Virus record (IMG/VR): IMGVR_UViG_3300035190_000319
Coordinates: 1-58,485 of that record
Length of the DNA stretch: 58,485 nucleotides
Direction: 5' to 3' (one strand)
From: a virus
Within the stretch, counting starts at the first letter, position 1. Each line of letters starts with the position of its first letter. Shown here piece by piece: positions 1 through 8,035 of the stretch. The position numbers were made by a program, and so were the translations under genes. The notes beneath the pieces are model-generated. The model had not been told where the DNA came from, did not search any database, and saw nothing but the letters and a program-made list of their open reading frames with translations.

Positions 1-264
1 AAAAGGTTCAGCTTTTTTTTCCTTAACAGCTTGCTTCATTGGCTCTTTCTTGTCGCCATCTTTATCTAAGTCTAAGAAGTCTGGTTTAGCGGCAGCTTCT
101 TTAAAAGTTTGATATTTTGCTTCTAAAGCCTTAACTGCTTCGGTGATACTACCACGTGCATCCACGCTTTCGTAGACTGTAGTAGCTTCTGTATCTGGCG
201 TCGATGCGGCAGTATCAGAAATGCCTTTTAACTTGCCTAAGATGTTGTAGATGTTGTTGCTCAT
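1..264 (-). CDS. Partial protein with EF-hand-like motif (N-terminal 88 aa)
   Basis: Open reading frame entering from the left edge; its ATG is at 262-264 and the 3' end lies outside the window. The visible 88 residues are charged and probably helical. Near residues 64-73 is DLDKDGDKKE, which resembles a calcium-binding EF-hand or dockerin loop followed by a Lys-rich tail. It lies 4 bp after the stop of the preceding minus-strand gene, so it is probably in the same late operon (gp4-gp16 side). I do not recognise the family. The motif suggests a small acidic structural or core protein, but this is inference. No strong Shine-Dalgarno is obvious beyond GGAAAATAA just before the ATG. Confidence 0.7.
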   Translation of the reverse strand, partial: MSNNIYNILGKLKGISDTAASTPDTEATTVYESVDARGSITEAVKALEAKYQTFKEAAAKPDFLDLDKDGDKKEPMKQAVKEKKAEPF

Positions 265-268
265 TTTA

Positions 269-874
269 TTATTTTCCTTTAACTGGGCTTGGTATTTTAT
301 TTTGTACTGAGCCCACTGGGCTTTGTGTTCCTTGTGGTAAATCATTTGTTGTTTTACCATCTGCAGGTTCATTACCGGCAATTTCAAACTTAACTTTGTT
401 TAATTCTTTAAGAAAACTACCTTGACTGTATGCTTTACTGGCTTCTTCGCCGCAGGCACATTCGTCAGCTGAATATTCTTTATCTAATACTGCTTCACCT
501 TTTTTAAATTCACGTACATCATTGCCTTCTAAATCCCAACGACGTTGTTCTTCTGGATGACTTGGTGATGTTACAACAATATTACTTTGAGAGATACCGG
601 CACGTTGACTAACAATAGCAAGTAGCTGTGAATCGTTTACCGGATATGTAAGCACAACATCCATTAGATAAATTTGACAATTTACCATACTTGGAAAATC
701 TATATCATTTGATTTAATTGGTAGACGTTTAGCTTTACTAAGACTTTGTAAGCCATAAGCATCAAGTGCCGTTTCTAATGCTGCTAATTTGTCCGCTGGA
801 TCAATGTTGGCAATTTTAATACGGAACTCATAGGTCTTTTGACTATCAGTTAAATGTTGCAGAAAATTCTTCAT
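269..874 (-). CDS. Conserved hypothetical protein, 201 aa
   Basis: I do not recognise the family with confidence. Residues 1-110 look like a folded domain (mixed helix and strand, including a hydrophobic segment near MVNCQIYLMDVVLTYPV). The tail is hydrophilic, with a CAC motif (DECACGEEA) and a Pro/Gly/Ser-rich C-terminus. The start is supported by AAGGA 11 bp upstream and a late-type box AATAAATA at 896-903. It follows the small terminase gene and precedes the partial gene at the edge, suggesting a DNA-packaging or structural accessory role (inference only). Confidence 0.65.
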   Translation of the reverse strand: MKNFLQHLTDSQKTYEFRIKIANIDPADKLAALETALDAYGLQSLSKAKRLPIKSNDIDFPSMVNCQIYLMDVVLTYPVNDSQLLAIVSQRAGISQSNIVVTSPSHPEEQRRWDLEGNDVREFKKGEAVLDKEYSADECACGEEASKAYSQGSFLKELNKVKFEIAGNEPADGKTTNDLPQGTQSPVGSVQNKIPSPVKGK

Positions 875-895
875 AGTTTTATATATCCTTACAGT

Positions 896-903
896 TATTT
901 ATT
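896..903 (-). promoter_or_regulatory. Late promoter box AATAAATA
   Basis: Minus-strand AATAAATA matches the T4-type late -10 box (TATAAATA) at 7 of 8 positions. It lies 22 bp upstream of the ATG of the 201-aa gene and is followed by an AAGGA ribosome-binding site. Confidence 0.55.
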
Positions 904-916
904 CAAAATTGCTGTT

Positions 917-1420
917 TTAATCTGGCTTGCTTTTACCTAGTATCTGTGCTAACAGTGCATTTCTATCAAGAACTACGCCACCGCTACCATCTACTGCATC
1001 GAGCAATTTGTCACCGTCTGTCTTGCTGGCATCTTTGGCCGCTTGTTGATCTAACCGCATCTTTTTAAGTTGTAGGTCAATTGTACGTATCTTACGGTCA
1101 ATTTTAGCCTGTTTAGCTGTAATGGCATGTCCTAGCAGTGTGCCCGCTGTTTGCAGTATTGTTCCGCTAAAACGTGCTTCTACGTTCATACCAAGCGACA
1201 TCAAATCTTTAAAATTCTCAGTTGCCATAGCACTTAGTTCATCGAGCTCGTTATCGGTTGTATCTAAGTCATTAACAAAAGGAAGTGCAGCATCGATTTT
1301 ATCAATTGCAAGATCTACTTCTATTAGACGGGCTGTATTCTCCTCGATTTGATCGACAATTTCTTGATTAGTTGTTGGAATATCGGGTAGATTAAAAAGT
1401 TCAGATAATTTAGATGTCAT
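917..1420 (-). CDS. gp16: Small terminase subunit gp16 (putative)
   Basis: 167 aa, close to T4 gp16 (164 aa). The family's role is to bind DNA as an oligomeric ring and stimulate the large terminase during headful packaging. The N-terminus LFNLPDIP resembles the short Leu/Pro-rich motif of T4 gp16. The centre (about residues 70-135) is a long amphipathic helical hairpin with the alternating Lys/Gln/Leu pattern expected for the oligomerisation coiled coil. The ATG overlaps the TGA of the upstream homing endonuclease gene (ATGA), so it may be translationally coupled to it. The large terminase gp17 is not in the window. The similarity is modest and the call depends partly on gene order. Confidence 0.65.
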   Translation of the reverse strand: MTSKLSELFNLPDIPTTNQEIVDQIEENTARLIEVDLAIDKIDAALPFVNDLDTTDNELDELSAMATENFKDLMSLGMNVEARFSGTILQTAGTLLGHAITAKQAKIDRKIRTIDLQLKKMRLDQQAAKDASKTDGDKLLDAVDGSGGVVLDRNALLAQILGKSKPD

Positions 1421-2013
1421 AGTGTAGTATTTAGTTTACATTGTGCCCCATGATATCTTAAATAATTTGATTTGCCTCCGATTATTTTATTACAATGTTC
1501 GCAAATAAACTTTGGCTTAGGAATCCCTAATTGCTTTAGACTACTACTTAACATAGCATCAGCTGATTGTTTACGCCCGTACATTGGATTATTTTTGCCT
1601 TGTTTTATTTTTGATTGTTTTAATTTAGTTTCTACGCTATGTGTTTTTCCTAACCAATGTAGTGAGGTTTTAGGAATGCCTGTATATGCAACGGATAATT
1701 GTGTTTTTATTAATTCATAAATTCTCGCAGTTGGCTTATATCTATCTCTATTATCGGCAAATGTCATTTGCCAAGAAGCATACGCCATGCCTCGTTTTGC
1801 TAGACCAGATGTCATCTTAGGCAATAATAAATGACAGATAAAATGTTCACGAGCCGTAAGTCTTACTAAATTATCAGATAAATTGCTTCCACCTAGAGAT
1901 TTAGGAATGATATGATGTTTTTCTGTGTATACCGTTGATGATAAAATTCTTGACTTAGCAGTAGCAATAATGCTAAAATAACAGTTAGTATATTTGTTTA
2001 TAATAAATGGCAT
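1417..2013 (-). CDS. HNH homing endonuclease, free-standing
   Basis: 198 aa. Residues 33-66 carry the HNH core: EKHHIIPKSLGG, then NLVRLTAREHFICHLLL. A NUMOD3-like DNA-binding stretch follows around residues 120-155, including GKNNPMYGRK. The C-terminus has a zinc-finger-like CEHC...H...C cluster. Such enzymes cut the cognate site in related genomes and spread by repair. It sits between gp4 and gp16, two conserved genes, and shares its core with the second HNH protein at 41509-42270. It has its own host-type promoter whose predicted +1 falls on the ATG. No intron or split gene is seen, so it appears to be an intergenic, free-standing element. Confidence 0.9.
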   Translation of the reverse strand: MPFIINKYTNCYFSIIATAKSRILSSTVYTEKHHIIPKSLGGSNLSDNLVRLTAREHFICHLLLPKMTSGLAKRGMAYASWQMTFADNRDRYKPTARIYELIKTQLSVAYTGIPKTSLHWLGKTHSVETKLKQSKIKQGKNNPMYGRKQSADAMLSSSLKQLGIPKPKFICEHCNKIIGGKSNYLRYHGAQCKLNTTL

Positions 2014-2019
2014 ATAATT

Positions 2020-2048
2020 AGTATAGTATATTTCAAGTAATAAGTCAA
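2020..2048 (-). promoter_or_regulatory. Sigma-70 promoter of HNH gene, predicted leaderless
   Basis: Minus-strand TTGACT (2043-2048), 17-bp spacer, TATACT (2020-2025). Six bases then separate the -10 from the ATG at 2011-2013, so a normal +1 coincides with the A of the start codon. No Shine-Dalgarno is present before the ATG. Confidence 0.75.
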
Positions 2049-2053
2049 TTTAG

Positions 2054-2485
2054 TTATCTCTTTACGTTGCGGTACAAATCAAACTCTGTAATTACTCTAA
2101 AGCGCATGCCATGTGCCTTCGCCCACTGATCTGCCATGGCCCACTTAGCCATATTCACTGCTACAGACAATTTGTCTTGATAGCTTTTGGCCGCCTCCAT
2201 TGTTGTTTGTGTGCTTGGCTTGATTTCGATAAGTTCGGTATGACGTTGTTGGTTTACATCTAAGTAGACCACAAGAAAATCCGGAATGTATACTGTGTTC
2301 TTGCCAGTTACTGGGTTGCGGTACGGAATAGTAATTGCTTCACTTGCCCAGTTAATTACAGATGGGTTGTTGTCCGCAAATGCACAAAAAGTATATTCCC
2401 AACTTGATCTATATGTTGGCAGACGTTTACCGATATATTTCTCAGTGTTGATTATTTGATATTTGCCGTTTGCGTATTTTGCCAT
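2054..2485 (-). CDS. gp4: Head completion protein gp4 (nuclease-like)
   Basis: 143 aa, similar in length to T4 gp4 (also called gp50/65 in older work), which acts on the filled head before tail joining. The sequence IPDFLVVY (about residues 67-74) followed by ELIEIKPS (about 83-90) fits a PD-(D/E)XK nuclease core, as reported for this family. The N-terminal KYIGKRLPTYRSSWEYTFC is typical of T4-like gp4. The ATG overlaps the TAA of the upstream 121-aa gene (TAATG), indicating coupled translation. Confidence 0.85.
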   Translation of the reverse strand: MAKYANGKYQIINTEKYIGKRLPTYRSSWEYTFCAFADNNPSVINWASEAITIPYRNPVTGKNTVYIPDFLVVYLDVNQQRHTELIEIKPSTQTTMEAAKSYQDKLSVAVNMAKWAMADQWAKAHGMRFRVITEFDLYRNVKR

Positions 2486-2850
2486 TATGCAAGGATAGAT
2501 CGTGCTATGTATTTGTTTGGTTGTGGACTGTTACTAAGTCCTAATAGACTAGTGCCGACTCTATTTAAATTAAGAAACATTGTTAGGTATGCATTAAGTT
2601 CATTTTTATTTAATTTACGAAATTCATCAAGTATCGTTATCGGGTCAATACCCTGAGTTTGGGCTGTGTATATTACTGCGGCCGACAATGCTGTACCGCT
2701 TTCTTTATTACCTGTCACAGTTTGAAAGTATCCGACAATAGTATCATCAACATTTTGACTAATTGTATAATCAGGTTTAAAAAAATTATTAAAATAGGCG
2801 GTTGTACTATTTGTATTAATGTTTGATGGTAAATTTCCGGTTGTTGTCAT
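2485..2850 (-). CDS. Conserved virion-associated protein, 121 aa
   Basis: Function unknown. The C-terminal two-thirds (ITILDEFRKLNKNELNAYLT, then LNLNRVGTSLLGL and NKYIARSIL) matches my memory of a small conserved protein of T4-like cyanophages, usually annotated as structural. An AGGA site lies about 6 bp before the ATG. It is coupled to gp4 downstream by a TAATG overlap and follows the tube-like gene by 10 bp. It probably acts in head or tail completion, judging by position only. Confidence 0.7.
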   Translation of the reverse strand: MTTTGNLPSNINTNSTTAYFNNFFKPDYTISQNVDDTIVGYFQTVTGNKESGTALSAAVIYTAQTQGIDPITILDEFRKLNKNELNAYLTMFLNLNRVGTSLLGLSNSPQPNKYIARSILA

Positions 2851-2860
2851 GTTATTTCCT

Positions 2861-3907
2861 TTAATTCATGTTTCCCGAGGATCTTCTGACTCCAACTAAT
2901 CCCGGTATAGAAGTAGTTGCTTTAGATAATCCTGTAGATATACTTGATATAGTTGGTACAAATACTGTACTCTGTGTATTTTGTCCACGCAATATATTCA
3001 TTGCATCTTGTTTTAGTTCAGCAGTGGCTGCTGATTTAATATCTGTGTTCTTAACATTTCTACCCGTGCGCAATGCACCCAACGCAGCGGCGCCAAAGTT
3101 GCCAGAGGCTAAGTTAGTTATTACATCACCTGCACCTTGGACTATGCCGCCTTGTCCAAGTAAGCTGTTTGTACCGCCACCTAAACTTGTTAATGGGCTG
3201 GCTGTTTTATCATAATGAAGTTGCGCAAACCCTTGTACTTTGCCACTGGCAACAGGGCCGGCTTCATAATGTATTGCTTCGTATGCCACTGTCATACTAT
3301 GTTCGATGGGACTGTAATCACCAGCTGTATGTTGACCATGGGCAAAACTTTGTATTGTTGGATTTATTAAAATATAGCTACTAAACGATTTTTGATGTAG
3401 ACTATAAATTCGAATAGCGGTAATATAATTAGGTGCGTCGGTCCCGTTAGCCAATGGGCTAAATCCCCAATTTTGTGAAGTGCGTTTTTTATATTTAGAT
3501 TCTTGTTTATATATCTGTTCTTGCTGTTCCCAATCTCTATAATAGTATTGATAATAGCCCTGCCAAAAATCACGTACTACGTTAGAACTATCATCGTGGA
3601 ACGTAAGACTAACTGGATCATAGTTAATTCTTTCTTGGTGGATCATTTTTCTATTGTATGCGTTTAATATTTTATTTTGCACTGTAAATTTGGGCAAGGT
3701 AACTGTTTTTGCCATCATGCCAATTTCAGTATTATCACCAGGTTTTATATTTGGGTTAATATCAATAAACACATGGAACATCGTTCCAATTTTAGGACTA
3801 AGTCTATATAAGCCGTCAACAAAAGTCTTAGAGGCATGTTGCCAGTCTTTGATATTATCGCCTGTGCCTAATTGTGTTAATAATTGGTTAAAGAATCCAG
3901 ATGCCAT
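2861..3907 (-). CDS. Tail tube-like or tube initiator structural protein, 348 aa
   Basis: Probably a virion protein with a gp19-like tube fold in its N-terminal half. The segment IGMMAKTVTLPKFTVQNKIL followed by NAYNRKMIHQERINYDPVSLT has the strand-loop pattern of tube and tube-initiator proteins (T4 gp19, gp48, gp54). Residues 240-348 are Gly/Ala/Thr-rich and low complexity. It lies directly downstream of gp19 but has its own late box, separated from gp19 by a terminator. A role as gp54-like tube initiator or tube-associated protein is possible but not shown. The assignment is by pattern and neighbourhood. Confidence 0.6.
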   Translation of the reverse strand: MASGFFNQLLTQLGTGDNIKDWQHASKTFVDGLYRLSPKIGTMFHVFIDINPNIKPGDNTEIGMMAKTVTLPKFTVQNKILNAYNRKMIHQERINYDPVSLTFHDDSSNVVRDFWQGYYQYYYRDWEQQEQIYKQESKYKKRTSQNWGFSPLANGTDAPNYITAIRIYSLHQKSFSSYILINPTIQSFAHGQHTAGDYSPIEHSMTVAYEAIHYEAGPVASGKVQGFAQLHYDKTASPLTSLGGGTNSLLGQGGIVQGAGDVITNLASGNFGAAALGALRTGRNVKNTDIKSAATAELKQDAMNILRGQNTQSTVFVPTISSISTGLSKATTSIPGLVGVRRSSGNMN

Positions 3908-3926
3908 TTTTGCTATCCATTTATAT

Positions 3927-3934
3927 TATTTATC
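3927..3934 (-). promoter_or_regulatory. Late promoter box GATAAATA
   Basis: Minus-strand GATAAATA, 19 bp upstream of the ATG of the 348-aa tube-like gene and immediately after the gp19 terminator. It restarts transcription where the previous unit ends. Confidence 0.6.
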
Positions 3935-3937
3935 GCC

Positions 3938-3969
3938 AAAAAAAAGCCCGGTAATAACCGAGCTTTTAA
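3938..3969 (-). terminator. Rho-independent terminator after gp19
   Basis: On the minus strand AAAAGCTCGGT, loop TATT, ACCGGGCTTTT, then more T residues. The stem has one G-U wobble. It lies 20 bp after the gp19 stop codon. Confidence 0.85.
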
Positions 3970-3988
3970 GTTGTTTCATTTACGGGTA

Positions 3989-4606
3989 TTAACCAGTAAT
4001 TGTGCTACCTAATGTTCTTGCTACAACACTACCAACACCTGTACCAACTGGAGTTTGGATAGCATTATCGTAACGGATTGTTAAGCCAATTGTCATTGGA
4101 TCATTTGTGCCGTAGTTAGAATCACCATAGTCTGCACTCGACAAGTAGCAACCATACAATTCCCATGATTCAAGAATTGTTGGCTCACTTGCGCCGTTGC
4201 CGCCGTCTAAGGCTTCCCAACGTGTGACAAATTTATAGTCAATACCACTAGCAGCACTAGCTTGTTCCATAAAGTCAAATTGTTTTTGTAGTTGTTCACC
4301 AACACGTTTGCTAACTTCACCAGACGCATCATCACGTAGGTTGCAGGTTACTGCGGTCCACGTTGGTTTGCCTGCTAGATAGACTTTACTGTTGTACACT
4401 GGAATTAAAATTTCTTCAAATTCTAATGTAGGACGTTTAAAATCTATAACTTGTTTAGTTAACTCAGTACTTGGTTGACTAACACCAAAGTTTTCAAATG
4501 TTACGCGAAAGCGGAACTTTAATTTAGGCATTAACAAACCCTGTGCGCTGGCGCTTTGGTTTGTACTTAGCGGTACGGTAAACTTGCTTAATGATGATGT
4601 TGCCAT
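3989..4606 (-). CDS. gp19: Tail tube protein gp19
   Basis: 205 aa; T4 gp19 is 163 aa. The family forms stacked hexameric rings that make the inner tail tube. Typical features are the N-terminal LMPKLKFRFRVTFENFGV and the following strand VIDFKRPTLEFEEILIPVYN, with the conserved KVYLAGKPTWTAV. The ATG has AAGGA 9 bp upstream and a late box at 4625-4632. It lies between sheath gp18 and a tube-like protein, as expected for the tail operon, and is closed by a strong terminator. Confidence 0.92.
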   Translation of the reverse strand: MATSSLSKFTVPLSTNQSASAQGLLMPKLKFRFRVTFENFGVSQPSTELTKQVIDFKRPTLEFEEILIPVYNSKVYLAGKPTWTAVTCNLRDDASGEVSKRVGEQLQKQFDFMEQASAASGIDYKFVTRWEALDGGNGASEPTILESWELYGCYLSSADYGDSNYGTNDPMTIGLTIRYDNAIQTPVGTGVGSVVARTLGSTITG

Positions 4607-4624
4607 CTTAGTATTCCTTTTATA

Positions 4625-4632
4625 TATTTAGC
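4625..4632 (-). promoter_or_regulatory. Late promoter box GCTAAATA for gp19
   Basis: Minus-strand GCTAAATA, 18 bp upstream of the gp19 ATG, followed by AAAAGGA. It lets gp19 be made independently of gp18, which fits the different copy needs of tube and sheath. Confidence 0.6.
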
Positions 4633-4650
4633 TATTTTTTAGTCTATAAC

Positions 4651-4670
4651 TGGGAGAGTTACCTCTCCCA
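4651..4670 (-). terminator. Hairpin between gp18 and gp19 without U-tract
   Basis: Perfect 8-bp stem TGGGAGAG / CTCTCCCA with a 4-base loop, 17 bp after the gp18 stop. No T run follows on the minus strand, so it may be a weak terminator, an RNA 3'-end stabiliser or a processing site rather than a full terminator. Confidence 0.55.
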
Positions 4671-4686
4671 TTATATACATACTTAA

Positions 4687-7600
4687 TTAAACACCTGCTG
4701 CAATGCCACCTGTATTTTTCAAGCGTACTGGAATGTAGATGAATTCAATTGCTTTAACTGGCTCAATTGCAATATCAACATACAATTCATTACGGTCAAT
4801 ACGATCCGGTGTGTTGTTAGTTGTATCACATACTACCAAGTAGTCATAGATACCACGTTTAGCAACTACATCATTAAGTACTGATTCAAATGCTTGTTTA
4901 ACTTGGTTGCGTGTAATTGTATCGTTTGGTTCAAATATGAACGGACGAGCAACTTCATCTAATACTTTACGTAAGTAACATACTAAACGAGCAACGTTAA
5001 TACGATCCATTGCACTAGTTGATGCTGCACGAGTTTTTTGACCATAGTTTACTAGACCAACACCCGGTAATACTGTTAATGGGTTAACTCTTTGTGTGTA
5101 CAATACATCACGTAGACCAGCAGTAACACCGATGCTACGGAATGCATTACCATCAGTTACATCAACATAACCAATTGAGCTAACATTGTCAATTAAGCCA
5201 CGACGTACACCAGCCGGTGCAAACCATGGATAGCTAACATTATCGCTACGAAGAATTGTACGCAACATCATATGGCTTGGTGGAACAACTACACTTTCGC
5301 CGCCTAAGTCTGTACCTAATCCGCTTGGGTAGAATACACCCAAATATTCACTTGAACTTACTAGACCGTTCATACCATTGTCTGATGCAAGATTTTGATT
5401 GCTTGCCCATGCTTCAATTTGTGTTGAAGCTGAATTTAATGTAAGTGGACTATCACCAATAATAAATGCAGTTTGTTTACGATCGTTATTTAAAGTAATC
5501 ATGTTAGTGATTAGCTCTGGATAACCAGGAGCACAAATTAAGTTAAACTGTACTTGTTCTTCACGTAATGCAACGCTTGATTCAATTGCTGATTTCATAG
5601 CTTCAACAATAACATTGCGAACTGCTTTATGTCCGAAGTAAGGAACTAAGTTTTGATCAACTCCGCTATTGCTTACCCATGCACCAATTTCTGTCGGAGG
5701 GTTAGTCTCATCAGCAAAATATGTACTTTCAAAACGTTTAACACCGTAACCGCTACGACGTGTATTAAACAAAATTGTACCACGTGAGTACAGTTGAAAC
5801 TCTGGTGCATCTGGATCTAAATAATTACTTGATGCTAAATCAACAATACTTGGAATAGCGTCAACAATTGGATCTGTACTATCATTAGTACTCCAACGTG
5901 CATCAGCAAACAATACACCATCGGCACTAACTTGATCGGTATTATCTAACAATTCCCACACCGCGCCAGTGTAACGATAAATTACTGGGTAATTTTCTAA
6001 ATCACCCGTATCAATCCACAAGTCGCCTGGCACCAATTGAGCTCCGGCTACCTGGGTAGTTGGTTGTGATGCTGCTAATATCGGACCTGATGGATCGGTT
6101 GCGCTTAAATCATATCCACGTGCATCATTAACTACGTTTTTGTAACCTTTCCATCCATTACCGCCATCGTGAATCATAATATCAACTTCAACCGCTGAAT
6201 TATAATACCATAATGTGCCATCAGCTGGGTTGCTAAAAGGCGCAGTAGTTGAATATGTATATGTTAATGGAGTAAACGGGCTGGCTAAGTAAACTGTGCC
6301 CGCTGTTATTACCTGCATATTACTATCGTTAATTAAACCTGCATCAGCTAACGGAGTACCTGATGTTTGTGTAAATTTAATAGTACCACCAGCAAGATGA
6401 CTAATACTAATTGCACCAGCCGATGTAACTGATGCAACAATGTTTGGTAAGTTTGCAGCTAATATATCACCAACTAAACTTGCAGCTGTTGTACTGCTTA
6501 AATTAATAGTTGCAGATTGTGTAACAGTTGTTCCCGGTACACTAACTTCCATAATAAATGCATCATTCGCATCAAATACAATTGGACTTGTTGGTGTTGT
6601 ACCTGTTATGTTTACTAAACCAGATACGTTTTTAACGTATAGTTTTGCAGTTACTAATTCAGCTGTAGTAGGAGTATTATCATATTGTACATATACTGTA
6701 CCTACACCGAGTTGGCTACCGCCGCCTACTAAATCCAATCCCTGTATTGCCGCGGTATCGCTAGAATATAATGGTGCTGCTTGTACTACCCATGAATCTA
6801 ATAGTGCGCTGTATTGTTTAATACCCCAGTTTGCTCCGTTACCTGTAGCTGATGTTTTAAGCCACACAGAACCAACTGGACGAGGAGTTTGATCACTTGT
6901 TCTCCAAGCTGGTGTATTTCGATATGTGTCAAATGCTACTGTTGGACCATTAAATGCAACTAAGTTAGCACTAGTAGATGAAAGTAATCCAAGTTTCACC
7001 GCGCAGTCTACTCCACCAATGGTTGATGTGCCACCTTTTTCAACTCGTAGTGTACCTGATGGTATTGATAGATTGCCGGTTTCTGCAGCCAAACTATTAA
7101 TACGCAATTCAAGTTGGCCAGCAACGTTAACTGTTGCTGTAACATTTTTTCCGCTTAATGCAGTATTAATATCTGTCGCTGCAGACGATACTGTAGTGCC
7201 ACTTAATGTAACATTAACATTGTTAATGCGCATTTTGTCACCAACTGTTAATGTAGCTCCGGTTGGAGTACCTACTAATGTCGGTACTGCAAGTTGCCAT
7301 TCATCTGAGCCAACTAATGCCCAGGTGTTATCCCAACGTTTAAAGTAAATTGGGTTTGATGAGCTTACTGTGTTAACAGCATACGAACCGATTGCACCAA
7401 CTGATGCTAAAGGTACTCCGCTAGTTAATTGTGCAGTGTCAGTGATTACTGTTGGTGTTTGTAATACAAATCCAAGTTCAGTCCATTCTGTAATACCCCA
7501 ATTGGTACCACCTGTACTCACATCTAACCAATATGTACCGTCTGCTGCAGAACCCGTTGGGCGAATACTTGTACCAGCCAACTCAGATAAGTTAACATCA

Positions 7601-7935
7601 GCACGTTGAACGTATACTTGATTAGACACACCTAATGCACTGTATGCTGCAAGTAAACCATATTCATTTAATTCATGTGCATGAATAGGATTATCGCTAG
7701 AATCAACTTGAAAATTAACGCTACCAAAGCCAGTAACTAATTCACGTTGACTAGTAATTTTAATTAGTTTACCAGCATTTGCTTTAGTTGTATAAGTAGC
7801 AGTTGTGCCGGCTGGATTTAGTTTGTCTTGGTCTGTAGCCAATAATACATAAGCAACTGTACCAGTTGCGGTTGGTTGGTATTGGCTTTCGTCTATAACG
7901 GTAACCGATACACCTGGGGAAATTAATGATGCCAT
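4687..7935 (-). CDS. gp18: Contractile tail sheath protein gp18, extended
   Basis: 1082 aa from the ATG at 7933-7935. This start is chosen because AAGGA lies 9 bp upstream and the protein then begins MASLISPGVSVTVIDESQY, the typical sheath N-terminus; the longer reading frame adds only 17 residues. The C-terminal region carries the conserved sheath core (RTILRSDNVSYPWFAPAG, then VNYGQKTRA and INVARLVCYLRKVLDEVARP). T4 gp18 is 659 aa. About 400 extra residues, roughly residues 150-680, are Thr/Gly/Ser-rich beta modules with repeated GxLW...Y...W patterns, probably displayed on the outside of the sheath. Confidence 0.95.
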   Translation of the reverse strand: MASLISPGVSVTVIDESQYQPTATGTVAYVLLATDQDKLNPAGTTATYTTKANAGKLIKITSQRELVTGFGSVNFQVDSSDNPIHAHELNEYGLLAAYSALGVSNQVYVQRADVNLSELAGTSIRPTGSAADGTYWLDVSTGGTNWGITEWTELGFVLQTPTVITDTAQLTSGVPLASVGAIGSYAVNTVSSSNPIYFKRWDNTWALVGSDEWQLAVPTLVGTPTGATLTVGDKMRINNVNVTLSGTTVSSAATDINTALSGKNVTATVNVAGQLELRINSLAAETGNLSIPSGTLRVEKGGTSTIGGVDCAVKLGLLSSTSANLVAFNGPTVAFDTYRNTPAWRTSDQTPRPVGSVWLKTSATGNGANWGIKQYSALLDSWVVQAAPLYSSDTAAIQGLDLVGGGSQLGVGTVYVQYDNTPTTAELVTAKLYVKNVSGLVNITGTTPTSPIVFDANDAFIMEVSVPGTTVTQSATINLSSTTAASLVGDILAANLPNIVASVTSAGAISISHLAGGTIKFTQTSGTPLADAGLINDSNMQVITAGTVYLASPFTPLTYTYSTTAPFSNPADGTLWYYNSAVEVDIMIHDGGNGWKGYKNVVNDARGYDLSATDPSGPILAASQPTTQVAGAQLVPGDLWIDTGDLENYPVIYRYTGAVWELLDNTDQVSADGVLFADARWSTNDSTDPIVDAIPSIVDLASSNYLDPDAPEFQLYSRGTILFNTRRSGYGVKRFESTYFADETNPPTEIGAWVSNSGVDQNLVPYFGHKAVRNVIVEAMKSAIESSVALREEQVQFNLICAPGYPELITNMITLNNDRKQTAFIIGDSPLTLNSASTQIEAWASNQNLASDNGMNGLVSSSEYLGVFYPSGLGTDLGGESVVVPPSHMMLRTILRSDNVSYPWFAPAGVRRGLIDNVSSIGYVDVTDGNAFRSIGVTAGLRDVLYTQRVNPLTVLPGVGLVNYGQKTRAASTSAMDRINVARLVCYLRKVLDEVARPFIFEPNDTITRNQVKQAFESVLNDVVAKRGIYDYLVVCDTTNNTPDRIDRNELYVDIAIEPVKAIEFIYIPVRLKNTGGIAAGV

Positions 7936-7953
7936 TTTTAGTATCCTTATATT

Positions 7954-7983
7954 ATAATACTTTAAAATATTTATCAGTATTAT
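7954..7983 (-). repeat. Inverted repeat flanking gp18 late promoter
   Basis: Eight-bp perfect arms ATAATACT (7954-7961) and AGTATTAT (7976-7983) enclose the late box GATAAATA (minus, 7968-7975). RNA reading through from upstream would fold it; RNA started at the box would lack the 5' arm. The gp18 AAGGA site lies about 6 bp beyond the stem, so sequestration would be only partial. Confidence 0.6.
7968..7975 (-). promoter_or_regulatory. Late promoter box GATAAATA for gp18
   Basis: Minus-strand GATAAATA, 32 bp upstream of the gp18 ATG, inside the loop of an inverted repeat. Confidence 0.6.
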
Positions 7984-8020
7984 CAAAATATAGTCTATTA
8001 AGGTGCCTTTGGCAAAGGTT

Positions 8021-8031
8021 TGCTATAAATA
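8021..8031 (+). promoter_or_regulatory. Promoter-like TGCTATAAATA before zinc-cluster gene
   Basis: TGCTATAAATA can be read as an extended sigma-70 -10 (TGC-TATAAA, six bases before the ATG) or as a perfect late box TATAAATA (four bases before the ATG). No good -35 is seen 17 bp upstream. Either reading puts +1 at or within a few bases of the start codon. Confidence 0.4.
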
Positions 8032-8035
8032 CTGT

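Noticed and set aside
7936-7986. Upstream ATG giving gp18 17 more residues
   Set aside because: The added residues are hydrophobic and AT-driven, with no ribosome-binding site; AAGGA fits the MASLISPGV start.
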